A DNA stretch of 31,562 nt from DATMQA01 sp035566895 (GCA_035566895.1 DATMQA010000129.1:1-31562), one strand, 5' to 3'; positions 23,461 to 30,717 are shown, counted from the first letter of the stretch. Program-made: numbers and translations. The notes: generated by a model from the letters alone, not told the origin.

Positions 23461-24165
23461 CTAGAACGCTGGAGATGTGGAGGACGGATTTGATGGTTGG
23501 GCAACGCTGGCGGCCCTCGGCGCGTTTTTGAAAAGCCCTTGGCCGCACATCTGCCCAGAGCCATCGCCCAGTTTGCTCTGAATTATCCGTGTAACTGCTT
23601 GTCTTACTTCTTCCGGGTAATTCTTCATGCAGAGGCACAAGTTCTTGAAGTTCAGATTGTGCAGGTTCTTGAAGGTCACCAGTGACTGCGGTTCGATACC
23701 TTTTCGGAGCGCCAGCCAGCAAAAATCGCAGAATGCCTGTTCGGCGGAGGCAGAGGTTGCGCCAGGAGGTTTATTGTAAATGCAGGATGGCACGCAGACG
23801 AATTGCACTTTGCCTGCAGGCGCGACACAGTTCTTCTGTCGGTTATGCCGGCGGCTCGTGAAACACGCGATCTCGGTGGGAACCTGCGTAACGACCTGGT
23901 TAAGGAACAGCGCGTAATGGCCTGTAATGTAGGCGCTCGAATCTATGGAGGCGATTATGGTTTCAGTTTCGACACCTTTTGGCAGTCCGTAGCGTCCGTG
24001 GGCGTACCGAGTGATGAGCCCGCGTTGAACCAAGCGGCCGAGCTCAGTGTTTACATTGTGGAGCGAAGTTTGCGAGACATTGGCGAGTTCGGCAACGGAG
24101 AAGATGACCTTCCCGTGCTGTTCGCGTTGTTCAGTAAAGAATTGTTGCCAAGCAAGTGTTCTCAT
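23461..24165 (-). CDS. AbiEi-type antitoxin (type IV toxin-antitoxin)
   Basis: This 234-residue protein starts at the ATG at 24165, which overlaps the toxin stop codon by one base (TGATG). The N-terminal winged helix (SVAELANVSQTSLHNVNTEL then RLVQRGLITRYAHGRYGLP) and the following SIDSSAYITGHYALFLNQVV match AbiEi-type antitoxins. In those proteins the HTH represses the operon and the C-terminal part prevents toxicity. The last 30 residues are an uncommon low-complexity tail (NAPRAASVAQPSNPSSTSPA). Usually the antitoxin gene comes first; here it is second. Two palindromes upstream of the operon are candidate operators. Base composition around it is lower in GC than the neighbours. Confidence 0.8.
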   Translation of the reverse strand: MRTLAWQQFFTEQREQHGKVIFSVAELANVSQTSLHNVNTELGRLVQRGLITRYAHGRYGLPKGVETETIIASIDSSAYITGHYALFLNQVVTQVPTEIACFTSRRHNRQKNCVAPAGKVQFVCVPSCIYNKPPGATSASAEQAFCDFCWLALRKGIEPQSLVTFKNLHNLNFKNLCLCMKNYPEEVRQAVTRIIQSKLGDGSGQMCGQGLFKNAPRAASVAQPSNPSSTSPAF

Positions 24166-24926
24166 CAGGGGCAAACGCGTTTGATGAATTTGAGACTATC
24201 GGCAAGCACGGTTCGTCCTCCGCCACCGGCGTTTATTTGTTCGGCGGCCGTTGGGTCAACTTGAGTTTCGATGATTTCCTGTATAGCTCTTGCGTGGTAA
24301 TCCGCCTCTTCGTCGAAGTCTTGCAAGCTCTTGCGTACCGCTTCGGGGTCTATCCCAAGGGCAGTAATCTTCTGTTTTACCCGTTCAGGGGAATCGGGTC
24401 GAAGTCTGTCACCGTAAAGCCAGATATCAACGAAATCGCGGTGTTGCAGAAATGGGCGATTAAAAAGTGCCAGGATTTTTCCTTCAATTAGGTCTGCGTC
24501 AGACGGAGTCGCGTGAATTGTGCCATTTGCCGTTCGAACTGTTGGTGAGTCGAGACAGATGATTTTTGTGATATCGATTGGGATCTCCATGACGCGGGCG
24601 GGCTTCCAGAATCGCAGATCTACGGAAGCCACGTTTGGCGATTCTGCGTCTGGTCCTGTTCGCTTCGACGCTGATCCTTCATAGCCGAAAAGTCGTTTCA
24701 CCTCCTTGAGAACTACACGTTCGCAGTAACTTAGCAGTTCCTCCTGTTTCCGGCCGAGGTCTCCATCCCAGTGGTAATCAATATCAACGGAGAACCGCTG
24801 GCTGTCGTCGAGCAAGCGATAACGAAAGCCTCCGATTAGAAGCAGTTTGACTCCAGCAGGACTCACCGCGATCAGCTTCGCGACGACTCGCTGGAGGTTG
24901 TCCGCTTCCTGCAACCCGTTGTGCAT
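24165..24926 (-). CDS. AbiEii-type nucleotidyltransferase toxin
   Basis: This 253-residue protein has the minimal nucleotidyltransferase pattern GGFRYRLLDDSQRFSVDIDY at about 33-52, including SxDxD metal-binding aspartates. A second helical motif is EGKILALFNRPFLQHRDFVD with the conserved Lys and Arg-Asp. These fit the AbiEii/DUF1814 family, which transfers nucleotides to tRNA or other targets and stops growth, for example during phage infection. It is translationally coupled to the antitoxin gene that follows. It is likely horizontally acquired, given its AT-rich surroundings. The ATG at 24926 is the first in-frame start and lies 31 bp from the nearest palindrome. Confidence 0.82.
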   Translation of the reverse strand: MHNGLQEADNLQRVVAKLIAVSPAGVKLLLIGGFRYRLLDDSQRFSVDIDYHWDGDLGRKQEELLSYCERVVLKEVKRLFGYEGSASKRTGPDAESPNVASVDLRFWKPARVMEIPIDITKIICLDSPTVRTANGTIHATPSDADLIEGKILALFNRPFLQHRDFVDIWLYGDRLRPDSPERVKQKITALGIDPEAVRKSLQDFDEEADYHARAIQEIIETQVDPTAAEQINAGGGGRTVLADSLKFIKRVCP

Positions 24927-24956
24927 AGTCGAAACATACTACGTGATACACTATAC

Positions 24957-24976
24957 ACAACATAAATGTTGTATAT
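24957..24976. promoter_or_regulatory. Palindrome 1 (ACAACATAAATGTTGT), candidate AbiEi operator
   Basis: ACAACAT-AA-ATGTTGT is a perfect inverted repeat just upstream of the toxin-antitoxin operon. Twenty bases are identical to palindrome 2, and 24 aligned bases differ by one. AbiEi-type antitoxins are known to bind paired inverted repeats at their own promoter. Confidence 0.65.
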
Positions 24977-25009
24977 CGTGTATGGTTGGTATAGGATCTG
25001 TATCATAAG

Positions 25010-25038
25010 TGTATGTATGATAATCATTTATGAATACA
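25010..25038. other. Imperfect palindrome between the two operators
   Basis: TGTAT...ATGAT-A-ATCAT...ATACA is an imperfect inverted repeat in the AT-rich 213-bp region upstream of the toxin gene. It could be a third weaker binding site or part of a promoter. Confidence 0.35.
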
Positions 25039-25097
25039 TCACCGTTACATCCGTTTTTGAAACGTTATTTGTTATACATAATTTGCTTGCATATATT

Positions 25098-25117
25098 ACA
25101 ACATAAATGTTGTATAT
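25098..25117. promoter_or_regulatory. Palindrome 2, near-identical to palindrome 1
   Basis: The same ACAACAT-AA-ATGTTGT inverted repeat occurs 141 bp further from the operon. The identity extends beyond the palindrome (TATAT then TGTG). That points to a duplicated operator or the scar of a short duplication. Confidence 0.65.
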
Positions 25118-25223
25118 TGTGCTAGCGAGCTGAAAAGGTGGCGGGTCAGGCTGTCAAGTCCTGGCGGGGTGCGAGCCGCACTGGCGAGCGGGGCGGAAGG
25201 ACATGGGCTTATGCGCCTCTGGC

Positions 25224-25326
25224 GCCGAATATCTCACCCTCTTTTGGCTTCTCTCATTAACACCGGCGCTTTAGCCCGGTGCAAACGCCTGCTCTCCTGC
25301 GTTCAACTGTTTCAACAGTTTGTCCT
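25224..25326. repeat. 103-bp dispersed repeat A, copy 1
   Basis: This stretch matches 30935-31037 at 101 of 103 positions without gaps. It contains three possible hairpins: ACCGG..CTTTAGCCCGGT, AACGC...GCGTT, and AACTGTT-TC-AACAGTT. It lies 18 bp after the stop of the methyltransferase-like gene, so it may serve as its 3' end. Confidence 0.9.
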
Positions 25327-25344
25327 TCCATCGATGACCTGGCA

Positions 25345-26349
25345 CTACAAACGCGTCCGGAAGGCCTGACAAGCTTCCACCAGACGACTCAGCTTCGCAC
25401 GGGTGATGGCCAAAGGCACATGACCAAAGCCGCATTCGCTGGTCAGAATCAGCCGTTCGGGCGGAAAGAATTCCAGCGCTGGTTTTACCCGGGTCCAGAT
25501 CGTTTCAATCGATTCCAATTCATCACTGCGTTGGTCAATGACTCCGAGCGCAAGATCGCCCTGAAAAGGCCAAAGCCGCCACAGCTCCATCAGATTATAA
25601 CTTAAGGTGCAGTGTTCCAGCGAGACTTCATGAATTTTTGCCCGCCGAAAGGCAGGCGCCAAGTCTGTATATTTGGTGAAATAAACGCGTTTGCGGCGCG
25701 GATTACCCCCGCAAACATGCAGACCAATGCGCACCTTGGGCCCCAGTTCTTCGATCATTTCATTCAGAATGCCCGCAGCCCATTCGCTGTGCTCCGGCGA
25801 CTCCGTCCACATGGGCTCGTCAAATTGAATAAAATCGCAGCCGGCAGCGACGACTTCGGTCAATTCAATCATCAATATTTTTGCCCACGCACGACATACC
25901 GCCTGGGCATCCGGATACAAATCGGGACGTTCATTAACGGTGAACCGCGTCAGAACGTGCGGCCCGGTCACGGTCTGTTTGACACGGGCTGAGGCCGGCG
26001 CAGCTTCGCGAGCCAGTTTCCAGTTATGCGCCAGGTTCAACCGCGGGTTTTTCAGCTCACTGATCAGGCGCGGACATTCGATACCGAAGCCGGTATCGCC
26101 GAAGTTTTGCTTCACCAGGCCATCGAAAGTCACGCCCTCGACACGCCTTTGATAAAAATAGAACATGTTTTCACGATAACCTTCACCATCGGTGATGACT
26201 TCCAGGCCGAGACTGGCCTGGTCCTTGGCTGCCCAGCGGATATATTCGTCCACTTCCTCCTGAGTCCAACTGGGCCGCTTCATGGTATCGGCGACCTGCT
26301 CCGCGCGAGGGTAACTTCCTACCACGGTATTGCGAAATGGTTTTCTCAA
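25345..26349 (-). CDS. MetE C-terminal-domain-like (cobalamin-independent) methyltransferase
   Basis: This 334-residue protein corresponds to the catalytic C-terminal half of MetE only, as in archaeal methionine synthases and CoM-transferase relatives. It begins RNTVVGSYPRAEQ. Candidate zinc ligands are the His and Cys in RIGLHVCGGN, the Glu in EVSLEHC and the Cys in LTSECGFG. CDFIQFDEPMW is the typical barrel strand. It probably transfers a methyl or similar group to a thiol such as homocysteine. The start is a TTG at 26349 that overlaps the stop of the upstream dehydrogenase gene (TTGA), so translation is coupled. The natural substrate is uncertain. Confidence 0.78.
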   Translation of the reverse strand: MRKPFRNTVVGSYPRAEQVADTMKRPSWTQEEVDEYIRWAAKDQASLGLEVITDGEGYRENMFYFYQRRVEGVTFDGLVKQNFGDTGFGIECPRLISELKNPRLNLAHNWKLAREAAPASARVKQTVTGPHVLTRFTVNERPDLYPDAQAVCRAWAKILMIELTEVVAAGCDFIQFDEPMWTESPEHSEWAAGILNEMIEELGPKVRIGLHVCGGNPRRKRVYFTKYTDLAPAFRRAKIHEVSLEHCTLSYNLMELWRLWPFQGDLALGVIDQRSDELESIETIWTRVKPALEFFPPERLILTSECGFGHVPLAITRAKLSRLVEACQAFRTRL

Positions 26350-27416
26350 AATTGGATATTTGATTGGCCGTTATTCTCCTGGCATACCAAAATTGGTTTT
26401 AACACGGCCTGTTTTTCTGCATCTGCAAACGCCGTCAGGCCCTCTTTCAACGGGTAAGTGCGGACCAATTCGGATATGGGAATATCTCCTCGATGCAACA
26501 TTTGTATGGCGCGCTGATAATTGGGAATATCGGATACATAACTGGTTTTGAGATTGATCTGATTGCGAACCAGCTTGGTCAGGTTTAAAGGCACATCATC
26601 AGCATACAGCCCTACCACGGTGATGTTCCCCAACGGCCGAACAGCGTCGGTGGCGCTGATCAGGGCCGCCGGAGCGCCAGAGGCCTCGATATGTTGATCC
26701 GCCAGACGTCCAAAACGTTCTTTTAATTGTTCTGCCAGCGTGGGTTTCTCAGGTCCGGTCACTAACGTCTCGAATCCTATTTTACGCGCCACGGGAAGAC
26801 GCAAATGATTATCGGTTTGTGTGCCAACGACTGCCACTTCCGCGCCGCTGAGACGCGCTACCAGGGCGCAAAGGATTCCAATAATCCCGGGACCAGAAAC
26901 CACTACCAGTTCCCCCTTTCCCGTCTTGGCACAATCGCTCACGCAATGATCCGCCACTGAAAGCGGCTCCGCCAGGGCGGCAGCCATCATGTCCATTCCT
27001 TCCGGCAATCGAATAAGATATTTCTGGTTTACGACCGAATATTCAGCCATGCCACCGTCCAGGTGAATGCCAATGATTTTCCGGCTGCGGCAAAGCTGTG
27101 AAAAACCAATGCTGCAATAAGGACAGCTCTTTTCGAGGCAGCCTTGCACCGAAACGACCACAGCGCGATCCCCCACCCGCCAGCCGCTGACTCCGGAGCC
27201 GGTATTTTGGATAATACCCGAAAATTCATGGCCGAAAGTAAATTGTTCCGGAATACCTTCATAACCACGGTGATTCAAAAAAGCGTGGAGATCCGAACCA
27301 CAGACGCCGCAATGACCCACAGCCAACAAAACTTCGCCGGGTCCTGGAGAGGGCACCGGAACATCTTGAATCTCGGCAGCGCGCGCGGATCGACGCAATC
27401 TTCGAAGGGCTTTCAC
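26346..27416 (-). CDS. Zinc-dependent medium-chain alcohol dehydrogenase
   Basis: This 356-residue protein belongs to the threonine/sorbitol dehydrogenase-like group. Catalytic zinc ligands are in CGVCGSD (Cys about 39) and GHEFSG (His and Glu about 64-65). The structural zinc cluster is CLEKSCPYCSIGFSQLC. The nucleotide-binding motif is GPGIIG. It should oxidise a polyol, amino alcohol or related substrate with NAD. It starts with GTG at 27416, with no strong ribosome binding site. The next gene in the operon is a MetE-like methyltransferase, overlapping by four bases, so the two probably act in one small pathway. Which substrate is used cannot be told from sequence. Confidence 0.88.
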   Translation of the reverse strand: MKALRRLRRSARAAEIQDVPVPSPGPGEVLLAVGHCGVCGSDLHAFLNHRGYEGIPEQFTFGHEFSGIIQNTGSGVSGWRVGDRAVVVSVQGCLEKSCPYCSIGFSQLCRSRKIIGIHLDGGMAEYSVVNQKYLIRLPEGMDMMAAALAEPLSVADHCVSDCAKTGKGELVVVSGPGIIGILCALVARLSGAEVAVVGTQTDNHLRLPVARKIGFETLVTGPEKPTLAEQLKERFGRLADQHIEASGAPAALISATDAVRPLGNITVVGLYADDVPLNLTKLVRNQINLKTSYVSDIPNYQRAIQMLHRGDIPISELVRTYPLKEGLTAFADAEKQAVLKPILVCQENNGQSNIQF

Positions 27417-27486
27417 GGTCGCAGTGAACTGAAGTCTGCCGGCCGCGTCAAATGGAAATACAAACCGTGAGCTATTTCACGGGCGG

Positions 27487-27756
27487 GGTCAAAACCTGGT
27501 TTTGATGCCGCAAGCTCGCAGGAGACACCAGCCGCGCACCGCCTCGAAAACTGCCAAGCCGCCAGCGGCAACGAGCAGAAGCCCGAGCCAAATCGAGACG
27601 GGAAATGCGAGCCAGGCGCCGATAAAACAGGCCATGGCCCATCCGCCGCGAAAAACGCGGCCCTTATTACCGATGTTAGGTGAAAGAAACGCCTTCATAC
27701 CGTTGCCCCACAGCGGCGCAACATACACCGTCAGCAGCGGTCCGCCAACAGGTCCA
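27487..27756. repeat. 270-bp direct repeat, copy 1, carrying a DUF2892 gene
   Basis: This block matches 28077-28346 at 259 of 270 positions without gaps (about 96%, counted by eye). Both copies carry the same small reading frame. The spacer between them is 320 bp and contains a transposase-like fragment and dispersed repeat D. Confidence 0.9.
27489..27698 (-). CDS. DUF2892 (YgaP-like) small membrane protein, copy 1
   Basis: This 69-residue protein starts MKAFLSPNIGNKGRVFRGGW, has two hydrophobic helices (MACFIGAWLAFPVSIWLGLL and LVAAGGLAVFEAV) and ends RGWCLLRACGIKTRF. The pattern of NxG start, two helices and a terminal Cys-rich GWCLLRACGIKT matches DUF2892, the membrane part of YgaP-like sulfurtransferases. 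Family members are often stand-alone and of unknown function. The frame is open upstream, but the ATG at 27698 is where similarity to the family begins. A second copy lies 590 bp away. The frame is preserved between copies despite several base changes. Confidence 0.72.
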   Translation of the reverse strand: MKAFLSPNIGNKGRVFRGGWAMACFIGAWLAFPVSIWLGLLLVAAGGLAVFEAVRGWCLLRACGIKTRF

Positions 27757-27882
27757 GCCGGTACCGCGGTGGGCAACGCTCATCTCCCAATGCACCACCG
27801 CGTCGGCCTGATAAAAAACGTGCTCCAGTCTGGGCAGATAATACTTGCGCGAGACCAAAGAGGTATTCGGCCGTATCGCCAT
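27755..27882 (-). pseudogene. N-terminal fragment of a RAYT-like (REP-associated) transposase
   Basis: From an ATG at 27882 the minus-strand frame gives VSRKYYLPRLEHVFYQADAV then VHWEMSVAHRGTGW. This resembles the start of Y1-type REP-associated tyrosine transposases as seen in this phylum. The frame then runs into the 270-bp repeat and loses similarity, so the catalytic HUH and Tyr motifs are absent. It looks like an ancient insertion truncated by, or involved in, the DUF2892 duplication. The assignment rests on a short stretch and is tentative. Confidence 0.4.
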
Positions 27883-27991
27883 CGCTGGCCAGTGTGAAAC
27901 GTTGGCCAAAGCAACTCAAGCCTGGCCTTCAGCCAACCAACCCCCTCCCGTAGCAGCCGACGCCAGGAGGCTCTGATCTTTTCTTCCCTGC

Positions 27992-28051
27992 GGGTCCCCC
28001 CCTCCCCTTCATAAGAGCGGGGTGAGGGGTCTCTCTTTGACTCACGCTCCG
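27992..28051. repeat. Dispersed repeat D, copy 2
   Basis: This copy shares CTCCCCTTCATAAG, GCGGGGTGAGGGG and TGACTCACGCTCCGA with the copy at 20204-20270. It lies between the two DUF2892 copies and near a RAYT-like fragment. That fits a REP-type element mobilised by such a transposase. Confidence 0.75.
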
Positions 28052-28076
28052 AAAGCTGGCCTCTCGAGGGCCTATC

Positions 28077-28346
28077 GGTCAAAACCTGGTTTTGATGCCG
28101 CAAGCTCGCAGGAGACACCAGCCGCGCACCGCCTCGAAAACTGCCAGGCCGCCAGCGGCAACGAGCAAAAGCCCGAGCCAAATCGAGACGGGAAATGCGA
28201 ACCAGGCGCCGATAAAACAGCCAATGGCCCATCCGCCGCGGAAAACGCGGCCCTTACTACCGATGTTAGGTGAAAGGAACGCCTTCATCCCGTTGCCCCA
28301 CAGCGGTGCAACATACACCGTCAGCAGCGGTCGGCCAACAGGTCCA
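28077..28346. repeat. 270-bp direct repeat, copy 2
   Basis: This is the second copy of the block at 27487-27756, in the same orientation. The match ends abruptly at GGTCCA at both right ends. Confidence 0.9.
28079..28288 (-). CDS. DUF2892 (YgaP-like) small membrane protein, copy 2
   Basis: This 69-residue near-copy of the protein at 27489-27698 starts at the equivalent ATG. It differs by a few residues: Ser for Asn near residue 11, Ile-Gly for Met-Ala in the first helix, and Phe for Leu. The frame, both helices and the C-terminal Cys-containing motif are kept, so both copies may be functional. Their order, with the shared upstream stretch included in the repeat, points to a direct duplication of a unit including its 5' region. 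Confidence 0.72.
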   Translation of the reverse strand: MKAFLSPNIGSKGRVFRGGWAIGCFIGAWFAFPVSIWLGLLLVAAGGLAVFEAVRGWCLLRACGIKTRF

Positions 28347-28399
28347 AATGCACTAACCTTCGGAATGCGAGTGCGTCAGTGCCACACCTCTTGGATGAA

Positions 28400-28472
28400 A
28401 ATCCCAACGGGATTCCAGCACTCAGCCCAGGGTCGCGACGCTCCGCGGTCTGGCGTCGCCACCCTGGGTTGA
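28400..28472. repeat. Structured element: AATCCC hairpin and 20-bp-arm stem-loop
   Basis: AATCCC-AAC-GGGATT (28400-28414) is followed by a stem with 20-bp arms (28422-28441 and 28453-28472, two mismatches) and an 11-base loop. The arms contain CAGCCCAGGGT and ACCCTGGGTTG. ACTCAGCCCAGGGTC recurs at 31062-31076. The 300-bp gap 28289-28588 holds no other feature apart from the end of repeat copy 2. Confidence 0.8.
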
Positions 28473-28588
28473 ATTCCCGTGATTTTCACCAACCCTGAAA
28501 GCGGTTGCATCATTTCCCGGTGTTTGGAAACCGTTTCACCCATCTGTTTTTGTAAGGGCCTCCAGCATGGAGCCACAAGGGTCACATC

Positions 28589-29206
28589 TCAACAATTGAC
28601 AACTGGATGCCGCAGAATCGTCTTCAGCCGTTCTGGAGGAACACGCCGAGGATCGGAGAGGTAGATCTCATGATGCCGGCCATCGAATTTCGAGCTGTTC
28701 TTCTCCGCGTGAGCCTTCATCAAGGCGATCGTCTCATGCTCCCGTTCGTACGGGCCAACATGGAGCATTTGCACACAGAATCCCTCGACAAATGATTCCA
28801 GCCTGACTTCGCGAACTCTGGAACTCTTGCCGCGTTTGAGCAGCGCCGCGACAGCTTTGTTGAGTTCGTTCGCCTTCACGAAATCCGGCGTACGAATGAG
28901 AAGTTTCCAGCGCCACTCCTCTTTTGGAATGCTGGAAAAGTCCTCCTGGCCATCTGCCCACCATTGTCCCTCCAGCTTGCAGACCGCATAGTCCTGCTCG
29001 CCCGCGAACTTGCGCGTCATCTTAATGGTGAACGCCACCCCGTAGAGTGCACCGATCTTTTCTGTGAAAACTGCGCCGCCTGGTTCTCCCTGCCCGCTGA
29101 TGGAAAGGTAAGTGGCCTCTTTGATCGTCAACCGGACAGGTTTCCTGGGCGTGACGTACTCGTCTTTGTGTAACCTGTAGAGGTCAAGCTTTGCTTTGGT
29201 CTTCAT
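28589..29206 (-). CDS. GyrI-like domain protein
   Basis: This 205-residue protein matches stand-alone GyrI-like small-molecule-binding proteins. It starts MKTKAKLDLYRLHKDEYVTP at the ATG at 29206, behind a good GGGAG ribosome binding site. The core includes TYLSISGQGEPGGAVFTEKI, the EEWRWKLLIRTPDFV segment and HVGPYEREHETIALM with HHEIYLSDPRRVPPERLKTIL. These folds bind hydrophobic ligands, and some members hydrolyse cyclopropanes or sequester toxins. The gene lies 2 bp after the AraC-GyrI regulator gene. It is therefore likely controlled by, and shares a ligand class with, that regulator. The open frame upstream of the ATG belongs to the AraC gene region. Confidence 0.82.
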   Translation of the reverse strand: MKTKAKLDLYRLHKDEYVTPRKPVRLTIKEATYLSISGQGEPGGAVFTEKIGALYGVAFTIKMTRKFAGEQDYAVCKLEGQWWADGQEDFSSIPKEEWRWKLLIRTPDFVKANELNKAVAALLKRGKSSRVREVRLESFVEGFCVQMLHVGPYEREHETIALMKAHAEKNSSKFDGRHHEIYLSDPRRVPPERLKTILRHPVVNC

Positions 29207-29208
29207 AA

Positions 29209-30135
29209 TCAAACTCCCGGTTGTGCGAGCCTCGCGCGTGGCTGCAGCGGGGCGCAAAGGTCTGCGAGCAAATCTGCGGGTTCAGTGCTGTTCGGATCGT
29301 TCAAGTAAACTTCGAAGCAGGGCCCGGAGCGCAATTCGCGTCCGCTCCGCGGCAGCCATTGGCCGAGCAACTTCGCGTAGGTTTCTCCCATCCTGGCATA
29401 CGGTCCGAAATGAGTCGCCACCGCGTACTCGCCGCCGGAGATCGTCTGCACGCCGATTTCGCCGCCGGGAACGAATTCTTCGTCCACCGTCACGCACGCG
29501 TCGTAGCGGATTTTTTCCGCAGGCGTCACATCCGGGTCATCGTGACAAACTCCGATGAATTCCGATTCGCCGCCGAGCAATCCCTCTTTGCCGAGCTCGG
29601 GAAGGAGCTTGTCCCACGTGGACGCGACTTGATTGTAGGGGCCGACGTGGCGCATGAACGCCACGCGCTTCGGTTCGATGCTGATGATTTTCACATTCAT
29701 ATTCTGGACTCTGCAACGATTGGTTTTGAAGTTTTTCACCGGTTTGCCTTCGCGGTAATGCACACCGGACGGAGCGGCGACGGCGGCGATGGGACTTCTC
29801 TTCACACGGAACTGGAGCGGCGAAACGCCGTACGTCGCCTTGAACACGCGGGTAAATGCCTCGTGTGCCTCGTAGCCGGCGTCCAGGGCGATTTGCGTCA
29901 CGGACCGCCGGCTGAGCTTGAGTTGAATCGCCGCCCGCTCCAGCCGCAAGCGCCGAACGTGTTCCTTCAACGATTCACCCATCATGCCCGAAAAGATGTG
30001 ATGGAAGTGGTAGCAGGAGAAGCAGGCCACCCGGGCCAACTCTTCTAGCGATACCTCGTCGTCGATGCGCTGGTGCAGATGCACAAGCACTCTCAAGATT
30101 CGCCGTTTGTAATCATCCAGAGTGGACGGCTTCAT
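29209..30135 (-). CDS. AraC-family regulator with GyrI-like effector domain
   Basis: This 308-residue protein has an N-terminal AraC DNA-binding domain with both helix-turn-helix units (EELARVACFSCYHFHHIFSG; VTQIALDAGYEAHEAFTRVF). After a short linker comes a C-terminal GyrI-like ligand-binding domain from about residue 150 (KIISIEPKRVAFMRHVGPY ... FGPYARMGETYAKLLGQWL ... CFEVYLNDPNSTEPADLLAD). The arrangement is that of Rob/SoxS-related effector-sensing activators. It overlaps the upstream membrane-protein gene by 23 bp and is followed 2 bp later by a stand-alone GyrI-like gene. One transcript and shared ligand sensing are likely. The ligand is unknown. Confidence 0.92.
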   Translation of the reverse strand: MKPSTLDDYKRRILRVLVHLHQRIDDEVSLEELARVACFSCYHFHHIFSGMMGESLKEHVRRLRLERAAIQLKLSRRSVTQIALDAGYEAHEAFTRVFKATYGVSPLQFRVKRSPIAAVAAPSGVHYREGKPVKNFKTNRCRVQNMNVKIISIEPKRVAFMRHVGPYNQVASTWDKLLPELGKEGLLGGESEFIGVCHDDPDVTPAEKIRYDACVTVDEEFVPGGEIGVQTISGGEYAVATHFGPYARMGETYAKLLGQWLPRSGRELRSGPCFEVYLNDPNSTEPADLLADLCAPLQPRARLAQPGV

Positions 30136-30568
30136 CGTTTGTCGTGAGCTGTGGGCTTAAGTTCAATCGCGCCGACATTTTCTCAGACCTGGGTGTTGCC
30201 TGGCAATGCAAGAGCCACCCGGCGCTGACGCTGATGATCGGGAAGGTGAAATATCCAAGACCGATGCCCTTTATGTATGTGCCCAGCGGCATCTCCATCG
30301 GTCCCGTGGAAAACATGAACAAGTCCAGGCCGAGGCTAATAAGCATCCAGATCGTTCCAACCAGAACGCCCTCCTTCAGGAAGCCACGGTTGATGCTCCT
30401 GAAGTACAGATGCGTGAAAAATACAGCGCAGAACACCACGACCAGCCCCATAATCGTCTCAAACAACGGGTCGCCAGCTTTCTTCAGCGGGAAGATGCTC
30501 ACCGCGACGACGAATGGCACGAGCCAGGTTACGTATCCGAATCCAATTGCTTTCTTTAGCGATTTCAT
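30113..30568 (-). CDS. Four-helix membrane protein, hypothetical
   Basis: This gives 151 residues from the ATG at 30568 (MKSLKKAIGFGYVTWLVPFV), which has AAGG at a suitable distance. The open frame continues upstream to 30712 but carries no recognisable sequence. Four hydrophobic segments can be seen: YVTWLVPFVVAVSIFPL, FETIMGLVVVFCAVFFTHLY, GVLVGTIWMLISLGLDLFMF and YFTFPIISVSAGWLL. The family was not recognised with confidence. Similar small membrane proteins occur with AraC/GyrI regulators in various bacteria. It is the first gene of the likely operon, with its end overlapping the regulator gene by 23 bp. Confidence 0.72.
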   Translation of the reverse strand: MKSLKKAIGFGYVTWLVPFVVAVSIFPLKKAGDPLFETIMGLVVVFCAVFFTHLYFRSINRGFLKEGVLVGTIWMLISLGLDLFMFSTGPMEMPLGTYIKGIGLGYFTFPIISVSAGWLLHCQATPRSEKMSARLNLSPQLTTNDEAVHSG

Positions 30569-30717
30569 ATTTTGCCTTTCGTAGATTTCGGGGGAATGAG
30601 TCCCGCGTTTTGACGAAAAGCTTACTTCGCCGCCCAAAACCGCGCTTGACAGTTCTTGCGAAGTTTGACGGCTCCCGATCGGGGCGCCGCAAAAAGACGC
30701 CAACGACGTCACTCACA

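Noticed and set aside
22506..23564. Antisense open frame over the ABC genes
   Set aside because: It is composed of His/Gln/Arg-rich mirror sequence of membrane helices, with no protein family.
25345..26349. Full-length cobalamin-independent methionine synthase
   Set aside because: Only the catalytic C-terminal half is present and no N-terminal half is encoded nearby.
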